A stretch of 64,000 nt of DNA from Cryptomeria japonica. Lineage: Eukaryota; Streptophyta; Pinopsida; Cupressales; Cupressaceae. The notes beneath the pieces were generated by a model, which was given only the letters and a program-made list of their open reading frames with translations, made no database searches and was not told the DNA's origin. This document shows, piece after piece, positions 24,801 through 35,785 of this stretch. A program made the translations under genes and the position numbers. The stretch is taken from assembly GCF_030272615.1 (NCBI RefSeq), contig NC_081410.1, positions 572,521,241-572,585,240 on the forward strand. Direction: 5' to 3'. Position 1 is the first letter of the stretch, and each line of letters starts with the position of its first letter.

Positions 24801-25808
24801 ATAGTAGCATGATTTGTCTTTGTTCCTCCTGTACTTATGCTTGTTTTGATAATCATGGTTAGGCCTAAAAGATCTTCTAGGTCTTTCTCAAATCTTGAAT
24901 TCCTCTCAAGACATCTAGATGCAAAATTACCTGTTTTATTACATGCAAAACATTTAAAAGATGATTTTCCTTCATACTTACTCCTAGTCGGACCTTTAGG
25001 TACTCTTATAGAAAATAGGGCTTCGCGTTACTCAAACTCTTCATCTTCTTTCTTCATTTCCTCCAGTTCCTTCGAATATAAATATTTACAATCACTCTTG
25101 CTGGTAGATGATGTGGATGCATGAAAAGCAGGCTAATATTTTGTAGCTCCAGAAGGTCCAAATTACTCAAGCTCAAAAGTAGGTAAATTTCCAACCAAGG
25201 TATCCCTATTAATAGAGGTGTTTGCCATTGTTCTCAGCTCATTAATTGTAGTATCCTTCATCTTGTAAACCAGTGGCAAATCGCTTTGTACTTTGGAAAC
25301 AATCTCATATTCGCTTAGAGATAGACCATAGAACTAAATTCCCATGACAATTTCATTAACTCTTTCCATAAAAGAAGTAATCCTTTCATCTTCTTCCATC
25401 TTTAGGTTCTAATATCTCACTCGGTAACCATCAAGTTTAGTAATTTTAATAGTAGGGTCACCTTCATTAAGGGTCACCTTCATTAAGAGTCTCCAATTTA
25501 TCCCATATAGTCTTTGCAGCTGATTTGTCAGTTAGTCCCATTATTTTCTGATTAGAAAGTGCACACAAAAGGGCTTCTCTAGCTCTACAATCATTTTTAA
25601 TGTCCTTATCCAAGCCTGTCAGAGGAAGATTTCTAGATGCCAGATTATGAGGTGTATATCCTTTCTTAGTGATTTCCCAAATCTCTTTCCCAAGACATCT
25701 CAGATGAGTCTCCATTTGAATCTTCCATACCCTATAATTTGTTCCATCAAGCCTAGGAATTTATCTCCGAAAAATAGCTGCAGATGAACTTGAACTATTA
25801 GATGCCAT
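24801..25808 (-). pseudogene. Element B gag, broken
   Basis: The start codon is at 25808, and IQMETHLRCLGKEIWEITKK is open from 25715. A 16-bp tandem duplication (25455-25470 and 25471-25486) shifts the frame within the core. The zinc knuckle near 24925-24965 reads CFACNKTGNFASRC: its His is replaced by Asn, so zinc binding would be lost. It is collinear with the A gag. Confidence 0.87.
25455..25486. repeat. 16-bp tandem duplication in element B gag
   Basis: GGGTCACCTTCATTAA occurs twice in a row, while element A has it once at the same place (near 9999). The length is not a multiple of three, so it shifts the gag frame. Confidence 0.9.
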
Positions 25809-25850
25809 AAGATCTTCCTCAAGTGTTTAAGCTTTTGCAGAGAGGACCAG

Positions 25851-25862
25851 GATCTGATACCA
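25851..25862 (-). other. Element B primer-binding site
   Basis: Plus-strand GATCTGATACCA gives minus-strand TGGTATCAGATC, one base off TGGTATCAGAGC, two bases inside the 5' LTR. Confidence 0.9.
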
Positions 25863-25864
25863 AT

Positions 25865-26445
25865 TGTTAGACAACTTAGATAACTGGTGAACAACTGAGA
25901 GAGGGGGGAGGGTGAATCAATTGTCAACAGATTATAGAACTTTAAGCATTAAAACCTTATTACAACAATACATAAACCAAATAATAGAATAACAGATATA
26001 GAAGTTAAGCACAAATATAAGCCACAAAACATTTACCAACCATCCACAAAAGATAACACCAAGATTTGTACATGGAAAACCCAGTATAGGGAAAAACCAT
26101 GGTGGGAAGCCTACCCATAGTCAAATAATACTTTTGTAGTATGCATGTGATTAAAAAAAGAGGGGCATGCACATGCAGGAAGAACAATAGCCTAGAGCAT
26201 ACTACTCATCACAAAAGGAGCCTCACTGACTACAAAGAAATCCAGACTACAATCTGGAAATATGAGTGAATTGCAAGAATAGCATCTCCTATGCATGAGT
26301 ACAGTTTCAATTAAGCTCAATACCAGAGAACTTAAACTATTTTACAAACCCAATTCGATCACCTATGATCGACCAAAACCTCTGCATATGATTACAACAT
26401 TATTTGCACATAGATAATCACATAATCATCCCATAACCCATAATC
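25865..26445 (-). repeat. Element B 5' LTR, inner part
   Basis: It starts TGTTAGACAACTTAG and aligns with 12034-12057 plus 19987 onwards. It is interrupted at 26445 by element D and resumes at 34082. TAATC at 26441-26445 is the left target-site duplication of D. Confidence 0.92.
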
Positions 26446-27945
26446 TGATAGTTCTGATACTAAATATGATTAGTACAAATGGCAAGTTAACAATATGAGA
26501 AGGGGGGGGGTGAATCATTCAAACTTAATCTTAAATAAAAACAACAAATTCAACCTCGGTAACCTTATTAGAAAAATAGTAATGTATGCAGACCCATAAA
26601 TACATAAGATCACAAACATATAACACCAGATTTAACGTGGAAACCCAAATAGGGAAAAACCACTGTGGGATTTCAAACTCACTAAGAAATATACTATTCT
26701 AGAGTATGCTCGGTTAAAAGAAAATCCTGTTAAAGATTATAAACACATTGCTAGATGTGACTCAGTTAAGGGATTTCCCTCAGATCTATTAGGATCTTCA
26801 CCTTATTAGAAGTGACCTTGTTAAAGGATTTCAAACACTCAATAAGAATGTCACCTTGCTAGAGGATTTTACAAATAAGACTGTTAAGGCCACTCGGTTA
26901 AGAGATTTTCTGCTACTTCTCAAAATAACAGTAATAAAAATTATGTCTGCAACTTCACATCTAAAAATGCTAAAGTAGATTCCTATTTGTTCAATACAAT
27001 CTAGACATAGAACTAATCTTGTCTATCTGCTGGGGTTCTATACTCTGTTATTCTAATAGGTCTTCAAGCTTCTGTGCTCGGTAATCACTATGTAGCATCC
27101 TTGTGCATACACTTTCCTGCATACATTGTTTATCAACAATTTCCTATTTATAAACAATCTTCCAACTGCTTAATCTCCTTGATCACATTTCCCATGATCA
27201 ATCATAGCCATCAGATCTTCAATCTTGTCCAGGTTCAATGTATCCTTCAATCTGAAAACATTTTACCTCACCTTGGAACTTGCATTTTCACCCTGGAACT
27301 TGTGTTAGGGTATTGCGGTTCAATCTGAGCTGTAGATCTTCTTGCCGATCTTTCTTCACCATAGATTCTTTAACAATCTTCATACTTAATATGCTCCAGC
27401 TCATCAGCTTCCTTCATTAAATATCACATGTAAACATTTAATGCATTCTGTTATAGCTCGGTTGTAACTTAGTAAATACTAAACTTCACTCAGTAGACAT
27501 TCTGCCTTCATTAACCGATAGCGACAACCTTAGGATTTACCAACTAGGTTCTTTGCTCAGTAACATAGTATAGTATTAACCTTTCAAACAATAGCATATG
27601 TAGGATATCAAAACAATCTAAACATCATGATCTCATCATTGTCTAGCTCGGTAATAGTTTCCCATTGAATAACTTATCCCCTTATTCATCATATTCTTTC
27701 TGTGCCTTTTACCGACATCTTTATACTCATCAAATCATACTTCTTAAGATATGGCAACATTATACTGAATTAGAAAATCAATTTCTTGACATCAATGACA
27801 AAATAATAATATTAAGATAGTAATCATCCTTAATCAGTTATATCCATAGTCATCAACAAACTTCTCAATATCCTTATTGAAATGCCAACAATCTCTCATT
27901 GTAATTGGAATGCCAACCTTCTTCTTGTTTGTTATAATGCCAACA
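26446..27945 (-). repeat. Element D, 3' LTR
   Basis: It starts TGATAGTTCTGATAC and ends ATAATGCCAACA. The main difference from the other LTR is a short segment near 27380, where the other copy (near 33510) has extra bases. Confidence 0.95.
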
Positions 27946-27965
27946 ATCCCCCCCTTTGGCATTGA
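27946..27965 (-). other. Element D polypurine tract
   Basis: Plus-strand ATCCCCCCCTTTGGCATTG gives minus-strand CAATGCCAAAGGGGGGGAT directly beside the LTR. Confidence 0.9.
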
Positions 27966-28392
27966 TGGCAAAACCAATTGATTTGACTTTATTGATTCAG
28001 ATTCAGATTGCTATGAAATTCTGAAATGCTCTCCCTGTGTCATTAGTCTTCTCCCTGGTTCTAAAATGTAGTCTTCTCCTTCGGTCAGTAGACTTCTCCC
28101 CCATAGATTAGTCTTCTCCCCCTTTGACAACAATACCAAAAATGAAAAGAACTAAAAACATAATTTCTTCCTCTAAGAAGTGAATTCCATGCTATTATAT
28201 ATCAATTCAGTCTCAGTCAGAGCATTTTGTCTTCAATTCCTATTCCCTGTTTATTGTTTCCTACACACCTTTAGAAAGCCTCCTAAAGTGTGTAAATCAG
28301 CATCAACTCCTAAAAGATATTATGTAGAGTCATCGAATTGATGCTTTCACTGAACTCGGTCAATGAATGGAAGATAGGGGTAGGACCCCTAA
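27966..28392 (-). other. Element D 3' untranslated segment
   Basis: The stretch lies between the end of the RNase H frame and the polypurine tract. It has repeated pyrimidine blocks (TCTCCCC-type) and no coding signature. Confidence 0.6.
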
Positions 28393-29946
28393 CTAACTTT
28401 TGAGATACTCAAAAGTGTCCTTTGGCAGTGGCTTGGTGAAGATCTCTGCAATTTGTTCCTTTGTGCTAACATACTCTGAAACCACTTTCTTCTCTTGAAC
28501 TTCTTCTCTAAGATAATGATATTTGATAGAGATGTGCTTTGTCTTAGACTGCATAACAGGATTCTTTGAAATGTTAATGGCACTAGTGTTATCATAGAAT
28601 ATAGTTACTGGCTCAGTAACTTGCTCATTTATACCTTCCAACAGTTGTTTGATCCATGCTATATTGGTGCAATTCAGTGCTATAGCAACATATTCAGCTT
28701 TTGCTATTGTCTGAGAAACACATCCTTATTTCTTGCTAAGCCAACTCACTAGTCTTTCTCCTAAAAAGAAAGCTCCTCCACTTGTTCTTTTTCTGTCATC
28801 AATGTTGCTTGCCCAATCAGCATTAGTATAAACTTTTAAATCAAAAACATTTCCTTTCCGATATACTAAGCCATAATCTTTAGTGCCTTTTAAGTATCTG
28901 AAAATTCTTTTGATTGCTGTCATGTGTGTTTCCTTAGGATCTGCAGAAAATCTTGCAACTATACCTACTGCATGTGCTATGTCTAGTTTGTTGTGAACAA
29001 CATATTGTAGTTTTCCAATCACGAATTGGTAGAGTGTCTCATCAACAGATGCAAATTCATCATTCTTTGATAATTTACAGTTGGTAGTCATAGGAGTACT
29101 TACTGGTTTTGAATCATCCATTCCAAATTTCTTCAAGATTTCCTTTATGTACTTGGATTGAGTAATGAAAATATCATTTTTCATTTACAGTATCTGTAGA
29201 CCTATAAAATACTTTATCTCACCAATTAGTGACATCTCAAATTCTTTGCTCATTTCATTTCCAAAGTTCTTACATAGAGAGTCATTTCCACTAAAGATAA
29301 TATCATCAACAAATATGGCTGAGATCAGTATTTTATTTTCATCATTCTTCATGTACATATTGTTGTTTTCACTTGTTCTTATAAAACCAATTTTGATCAA
29401 ATATGAGTGCAATCTCTCATACCATGCTCTAGGTACTTGTTTCAGACCATATAAAGCTTTGTTCAATTTACATACCTGATCATTATTTTCTCCTTCAACA
29501 AATCCTTCAAGTTGTTCAATGAAAACTTCTTCTTCTAATATACCATTCAGAAATGCAGATTTGACATCCATTTGATATACCTTGAAATTCTTGTAAGCAA
29601 CATATGCCAACAATGTTCTTACTCCTTCAAGTCTTTCCACAGGTGCAAAAGTCTCACCATAATCAATTCCTTCTTCTTGGGCATAACCTTTGCAAACTAG
29701 TCTTGCTTTATTCTGAATGACCTCACCTTTTTCATTTAGCTTGTTTCTGAAGATCCACTTTGTACCGATTACTTTTTTGTCCTTCGATCTTGGGACCAGT
29801 GTCCATGTATCATTCTTCTTGATTTGATCAATCTCTTTTGTCATAGCATTTATCCAATCTTCACTGTTAAAAGCCTCTTTCACTATTCTCGGTTCAAATT
29901 TAGATATTAGACATGTGTTATGTCTCATTTTTTTCCTTGTCATCAC
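28393..29946 (-). pseudogene. Element D reverse transcriptase and RNase H, one frame with point stops
   Basis: The first 253 codons (29946 to 29185) hold the RT core: [19 protein letters not shown] (about residues 80-98), [11 protein letters not shown] (125-135), [16 protein letters not shown] (164-179) and an intact FVDD box (212-215). The same frame continues after a TAA (Gln position) to 28726 with KKFGMDDSKPVSTPM and YLKGTKDYGLVY. A second TAA (Gln position, near 28723) follows. The frame then gives RNase H (KAEYVAIALN, FYDNTSAINISKNP, SKTKHISIKYHYLREEV, TKEQIAEIFTKPLPKDTFEY) to 28393. Only single-base stops separate the parts, so this could be a recently lost enzyme. Confidence 0.92.
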
Positions 29947-30152
29947 TGGATCATTCTTATCTCCGATAATATGACTTGGTGCATGATTCCTTCTGACATA
30001 CTTGGCTAATACAGGCTCGGTAGGCTCTGTATGATCTTCTTCATCACTCGGTAACTAGATATTCTCTTCATTTTCTTTAGCAGTCTTCTCGGTTGAACAT
30101 GGACAAATCCTTCATAATCTTCTGGTTCTTTGGAGTTTCCTTCATCATTTCT

Positions 30153-31211
30153 TTATGCAAATTCATCAATTTTCACATTTGCACTTTCTACTATTTTGTT
30201 AGATGTTTTGATCAGACATTTACATGCTTTGTTTATAGAAGAATAACCTAGAAATGTTCCTTCTTCACTTTTCTGATCAAACTTACCATTTCTATCATCT
30301 TTGTAAACATAGCATCTACTCCCAAAGATTTTAAAATAACTTACATTAGGTTTCTTGTCATACCAGATTTCATAAGGTGTCTTCAAAGTTCCTTTCTTTA
30401 GTTGGACTCGGTTCAGGGTGTAAACTATTGTGCTTATTGGTTCTCTCCAAAATGTTTGTGGAACTTTCTTTTCAATCATCAAGGTTCTGGTACAATCCAC
30501 AATAGACCTGTTCCTTCTCTTAGCTATCCCATTCTGCTGTGGAGTTCTCGGTGCAGAGACTTGTCTTTTTATACCATGATCATTGCAAAATAAGTTGAAC
30601 TCATCAGAAGTAAACTCTCCTCCTCTATTTGATCTGAGACATTTCAGTTGTCTTCCTGTTTCATTTTCAACTCTAGCCTTGTACCATTTAAACATTTGAA
30701 AAGCTTCTGATTTTTCTTTTAAAAACATTACTGACATCATCCTTGAGTAATCATCCTCAAATAATATGAAATATTTATCACCATAATAACTCTGAACTTT
30801 CATAGGACCACAAAGATCAGTATGAATAAGATCTAAAATTCCCTTAGAAGTGTAAGACTTACTTGTAAAGATTTATCTTGTCATCTTACCCATCTGGCAT
30901 CCTCGACACATAGCATTCTCAGGTTTTTCAAGACTTGGTAGACCTCTTACTCGGTGCTTCTTACTTATTTTGATTAGATTATCAAAATTAACATGACAAA
31001 ACCTTTTATGCCATAACTAGGTATCATCTATCCTTGCATATAGACATTTATTCTGAGTTGATTGAAGATGAAATGTATTACCTCTTGTTTGTGTCCTAGT
31101 AGCAGCTAACTTTCCATGCTTGTCATGAACTTTGACAATTCCTTTTTCAAACTCTATTTAGTAACCTGTGTTGTTTAGCTGTGCTACACTCAACAAATTG
31201 TATTTCAAACC
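30153..31211 (-). pseudogene. Element D integrase, catalytic residues altered
   Basis: It continues in the frame of the gag-protease segment, with about four stops between 31211 and 30803 that sit at Gln or Trp positions. It has the zinc-binding pre-integrase part (LWHKRFCHVNFDNLIKISKK; CRGCQMGKM) and the first catalytic Asp in LIHTDLCGPM. The second motif reads LRSNRGGEF, with Asp changed to Asn. The catalytic Glu in NGIAKRRNRS is Lys. Integration would be abolished. A frameshift between about 30150 and 29950 separates it from RT. Confidence 0.9.
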
Positions 31212-32468
31212 TTAAACCCAATAAACATTATTACATTTAGCATTGTCAAGAAGTGCTATGGATCCTTTACCTCTTACCGGACATGGTGCATCATTACCAA
31301 ATCTTACATAGCCTCCATCATAATCATCTAATTTAATAAACTTGTGTTTATCACCTGTCATGTGATTTGAGCAACCACTATCTATGACCAAAGAATCATT
31401 AGTATTTATATGAGATATTAAAGATTTTTCTTCATACCTTTCTTCATCTGATCCATCCTTGATAGCCACATAAACAACTTCCTCTGTATCAGTTTCATTT
31501 GATTTATCATCATTAGATTCCTCATCAGCTATTAGGCATGTCTTTTTATCTCTTCTCCTGAAGTCTCGGTGTCCTCTGTAATGATTATCTTTCTGTCTAT
31601 CATCTCGGTAATTTCTCTTTTCACTAGATTCTTTGTCAGGACAGTTAGAAGCCATATGTCCTATCTTATCACAATTGAAACATTTTAAAGGTAGCTTTCC
31701 TTTATACTTACCTTTTCCTCTTGGTAGCCTTCTGGCTAATAGTGCTTCAAACTCTTCTTGCTTTCTGATTTCCTCATACAGTTTGTGTACCTCTTCCATG
31801 TTTTTACGAAATCTTTCACTCGCTCCACTGTGATTCCCTTTAGAGTACTTATACGTTCTATCATTGTAATCATCAGTTTCATCAATATGAAAAGAACTGA
31901 ATGCAGATTCAACTTTATTTACTGATGACCCACTATTATCAAAGTTACTTAACTCAAATGCATGTAGCTTACCAATAGTAGCATCTAAAGAAACTGACAT
32001 ATTGGGTACAGACCTCAATTCATTGATTGCAGAGACTCGGATTGCATAGGCAGGTAGAAGGGTTCTCAGCATCTTACTTGTTACATCCTCTTCTTCAATA
32101 GTTCCTCCTGCTCCTTTGATTTGATTTACAATCTCCTTTAGTCTTGTACTATACTGGGTTATGTTCTCACCTTCATTCATCCTCATAGATTCAAGTTGTC
32201 CTCTTAGACTATCCACTTTTGCTCTTTGAACATGTTCATCTCCACCATACACAGATATGAGCTTAGTCCACATTGGCTTTGCATCAGTACATCCTTCTAG
32301 ATCATTAAACTCTGAGTCAGTCAATGCAGATGTTATTTCAATCATTGCTTGAATATGTTCTTGCTTTGCCTTTATCTCTTCCATTGTCAATGGATAGGTG
32401 CTTGGTGTGATGAAATAACAACATATTCTCCAATTCTTGATAGATGCAGCTTCATCCTTTTCTGCCAT
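31212..32468 (-). pseudogene. Element D gag-protease, long open piece
   Basis: 418 codons are open from the ATG at 32468. Gag core: EGCTDAKPMWTKLISVYGGD (about residues 58-77). An intact CCHC knuckle has C263, C266, H271 and C276. A basic linker follows, then the protease with VIDSG intact (Asp363). The conserved gag head (the W..RMKLHLSRIGEYV segment) lies in a different frame from an ATG at 32515, so a frameshift near 32405 damages the true N-terminus. The 32468 ATG is then probably not the original start. This is the best-preserved copia coding segment in the window. Confidence 0.88.
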
Positions 32469-32566
32469 GTAGAGAAACTTGACTTATTTAGCTTCCGTCC
32501 ATCCCTCTTATACATCTTTTTGATCTTTAACTCAAGTGCCTTTAAACTTTTCTTTCAGAGTCCAAT

Positions 32567-32578
32567 GCTCTGATACCA
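32567..32578 (-). other. Element D primer-binding site (initiator Met tRNA)
   Basis: Plus-strand GCTCTGATACCA gives minus-strand TGGTATCAGAGC, a perfect copia primer site, two bases inside the 5' LTR. Confidence 0.95.
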
Positions 32579-32580
32579 AT

Positions 32581-34081
32581 CGATAGTTCTGATACTAAAT
32601 ATGATTAGTACAAATGCCAAGTTAACAATATGAGAGGGGGGGGTGAATCATTCTAAGGTAATTTTCAATAAAAACAACAGATTCAACCTCGGTAACCTTA
32701 TCAGAAAAATAGTATTGCATGCAGACCCATAAATAAATAAGATCATAAACATATAACACCAGATTTAATGTGGAAACCCAAATAGGGAAAAACCACTGTG
32801 GGATTTTGAACCCACTAAGAAATATACTCTTCTAGAGTATGCTCGGTTAAAAGCAAACCCTGTTAAAGATTATAAACACATTGCTAGATGTGACCCAGTT
32901 AAGGGATTTCCCTCAGATCTGTTAGGATCGTCACCTTGTTAGAAGTGACCTTGTTAAAGGATTTCAAACACTCACTTGCTAGAGGATTTTACAAATAAGA
33001 CTATTAAGTCCACTCGATTAAGATATTTTCTACTACTTCTCAAAATAACAATAATAAAAAATATGTCTGCAACTTCACATCTAAAAATGCTAAAGCAGAT
33101 TCCTATTTGTTCAATACAATCTAGACATAGAACTAATCTTGTCTATCTACTGGGCTTCTATACTCTGTTATTCTAATAGGCCTTCAAGCTTCTGTGCTTG
33201 GTAATCACTATGTAGCATCCCTGTGCATACACTTGCCCGCATACCTTGTTTATCAATAGTTTCCTATTTATAAACAATCTTCCAACCTCTTAATCTCCTT
33301 GATCACATTTCCCATGATCAATCATAGCCATCAGATCTTCAATCTTGTCTAGGTTCAATGTATCCTTCGATCTGAAAATGTTTTACCCCACCTTGGAACT
33401 TGCATTTTCACCTTGGAACTTGTGTTAGGGTATTGCGGTTCAATTTGAGTTGTAGATCTTCCTGCTGATCTTTCTTCACCATAGATTCTTTAACAATCTT
33501 CATACACGGCTTACCAATCATTTAATCCGCTCCAGCTCATCAGCTTCCTTCATTAAATATCACATGTAAACATTTAATGCATTCTGTTATAGCTCGGTTG
33601 TAACTCGGTAAATACTAAACTTCACTCGGTAGACATTCTGCCTTCATTAACTGATAGCGATAACCTTAGGGTTGACCGACTAGGTTCTTTGCTCGGTAAC
33701 ATAGTATAGTATTAACCTTTCAAACAATAGCATATGTAGGATATCAAAACAATCTAAACATCATTATCTCATCATTGTCTAACTCAGTAATAGTTGCCCA
33801 TTGAATAACTTATCCCCTTATTCATCATATTCTTTCTGTGTCTTTTACCAACATCTTTATACTCATCAAATCATACTTCTTAAGATATGACAACATCATA
33901 CTGAATTAGAAAATGAATTTCTTGACATCAATGACAAAATAATAATATTAAGACAGTAATCATCCTTAATCAGTTATATCCATAGTCATCAACAACCTTC
34001 TCAATATCCTTATTGAAATGCCAACAATCTCTCATTGTAATTGGAATGCCATTCTTCTTCTTGTCTGTTATAATGCCAACA
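32581..34081 (-). repeat. Element D, 5' LTR
   Basis: It pairs with 26446-27945. Its inner terminus reads CGATAG rather than TGATAG, one substitution. It ends AATGCCAACA and is followed by TAATC. Confidence 0.95.
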
Positions 34082-34739
34082 TAATCTACAAAGAGATCTT
34101 GCATCATATATATACCAACCTGGGACCTAAGCAATTAGGTCAGCCACCTAAAAGATAATAAAATAAATTCATAACATAAACCCGTAATCCAATGATCATC
34201 CAAGTCAGTCTGGGACCAAAACAATATAAACCAATCAATAAATCCAACCGGTAATGCATCGAGATCATCCACCGACACGTTACATAAATCGGTCCATAAC
34301 CTAGCAGAATAAGATTGGACCCAAAATAGGTCACCATAAACCAAATCCAACACCGCTAATCAATAGTAATATGAACAAGATAAACAACAACATCCCGCAA
34401 GCCATCTAGAAGCTGCACCAACACTACTTATCAATTACATCAAAACATATTCAACTAAGCTCTATTGGTAAAACCCTTACTGGTGACCAAAAGGCTTACT
34501 AGAGCAAATGATAGTTTCTAAATCATCAAATCCTGAACAAACTGATCATGAACGCATTTGAATAGCATCAATGACATATCCAAACCAATTACGTAAAACA
34601 AAGCATACCGGATCAATATCATAATCCAACCACTCTACTGGAGCCTACCAGAAACTGTTAAATAAGCAAAACAATGAGTGTTGACATCAATGACAAAAAA
34701 TCAATGCAACACATAATCAATTCCTCCAATTTGCCAACA
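34082..34739 (-). repeat. Element B 5' LTR, outer part
   Basis: It continues from 26445 after element D and ends TTGCCAACA. It is followed by ACTAT (34740-34744), the right target-site duplication of B. Confidence 0.92.
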
Positions 34740-35550
34740 ACTATTTGACTTATTCTCATGTTTTGAATACAAAACATGTCAAGAAGGGATGATATATTAT
34801 GTATCTAGAGATATGATATTCTATATATAAGTTAGTAGAGATGGAAACATGTGATGCACATCCCTTAAATTTGTTACCTGTTATGTAGATAACTTGTGTA
34901 ATCAATTATATTAGATAATAGGCAAGTCTACATGGGTTAAATAGTTAACCCCTCATGATATCATTAGGAGGAGTTTATAAAAAGAAGGTGAATATTATTG
35001 CAAGTAATGTGAAAAGTGTGTTATGTGTTTGAATAATTTTGGAGAGATAACATAGAGTGAGTCCTTCCTTAAGGAGTATTCTAATGTGTTTGTCTACTTC
35101 AAGAAATTATAACTTTTCATAGGTATATTGCATAATTATATATCTTGATTTGATTTTTAAATCAATAAAAAATTAATATTTTTACAAAAGTTTGTTTAAT
35201 ATTGGAAATTTTAACTTAATGCTATTATATTTCCACAATCCATGCTATAGTTCTTTTATTTTTTCTGGATTATATCAAACCAGAAACAATAAAAGGACAT
35301 TTTAACTTATATAAGTAAATCTAAAGATATTTGAAATGACATTCATTTTTTAAATGAAACACCATTTATTCAATATAAATAAATTATTTGTTTAATAATT
35401 AAAGAGAAAAAATTATTAACAAATGTATGAATCCCTTTTAATATTTAACAACTCAAAAGTCAATGATAATATGAATCTTCAAAAAGATAATCTTTGCGTG
35501 TAATGCAATAATATTATAAAAAATAAGTATTACAGGTCAAATATCATTAT
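34740..35550. repeat. Tandem AT-rich unit, copy 3, right part
   Basis: It continues copy 3 from 12033 with ACTATTTGAC and runs through the same landmarks (ACAAAACATGTCAAG, AACTTGTGTAAT, AACTCAAAAGTCAATGAT). Similarity ends near 35550. An insert of about 80 bases (35219-35298) is absent from the other copies. Confidence 0.88.
35253..35295. repeat. Small hairpin insert in copy 3
   Basis: Arms CTTTTATTTTTTCTGG and CCAGAAACAATAAAAG pair with a single mismatch around an 11-base loop. The roughly 80-base insert is bordered on both sides by ATTTTAACTTA, which occurs once in the other copies. It could be a miniature foldback element with an 11-base duplication or a replication-slippage product. Confidence 0.6.
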
Positions 35551-35552
35551 AT

Positions 35553-35785
35553 ATTAAACTTGAATCTTTACTTCTACTTCATTTTGAAATACATACTCAC
35601 TAATAAAATCAATAACACTCTTATTCATACATCGTTTTTCTCAAACACGTGTTTTATTCACATCATATTAAACTTGAATCTTTTCTTCTACTTTATTTTA
35701 AAATGCATCTCCACTAATAAAATCATTTTTCCAATCGCTCTTACAACCTTTTTGTCAAATATATGTTTTGTTCACCATCATATGA
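35553..35785. repeat. Two-copy tandem duplication, about 114 bp
   Basis: The units start ATTAAACTTGAATCTTT at 35553 and 35667, and share CACTAATAAAATCA and the (C)ATCAT end. They are clearly diverged. No function is visible. Confidence 0.75.

Larger units (their letters stand above)
26446..34081 (-). mobile_element. Element D: Ty1/copia retrotransposon, youngest of the nest
   Basis: LTRs of 1,500 bp (26446-27945) and 1,501 bp (32581-34081) are visibly more alike than those of A, B or C. There is a perfect duplication TAATC at 26441-26445 and 34082-34086. All copia domains are present on the minus strand. The gag-protease-integrase part is in one frame except near the gag start, and RT-RNase H is in a second frame, so few lesions are needed to explain the decay. 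Two integrase catalytic residues are altered. It belongs to a family related to, but distinct from, A and B (terminus TGATAGTTCTGATAC). Confidence 0.95.
12034..34739 (-). mobile_element. Element B: Ty1/copia retrotransposon containing two further insertions (C and D)
   Basis: It has the same family termini as A (TGTTAGATAG ... GCCAACA) and a perfect five-base duplication ACTAT at 12029-12033 and 34740-34744. Removing C (12058-19986) and D (26446-34081) restores an element of about 7.1 kb with two LTRs of about 1.2 kb. Internal order on the minus strand is gag, protease, integrase, RT, RNase H. It is more decayed than D, with many stops and frameshifts. The coordinates include the nested elements. 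Confidence 0.95.

Noticed and set aside
34135-34353. Paired frames within the B LTR (also 20567-20854)
   Set aside because: They occur in both LTR copies in non-coding LTR sequence, are Trp/Leu-rich, and show no start context or domain.
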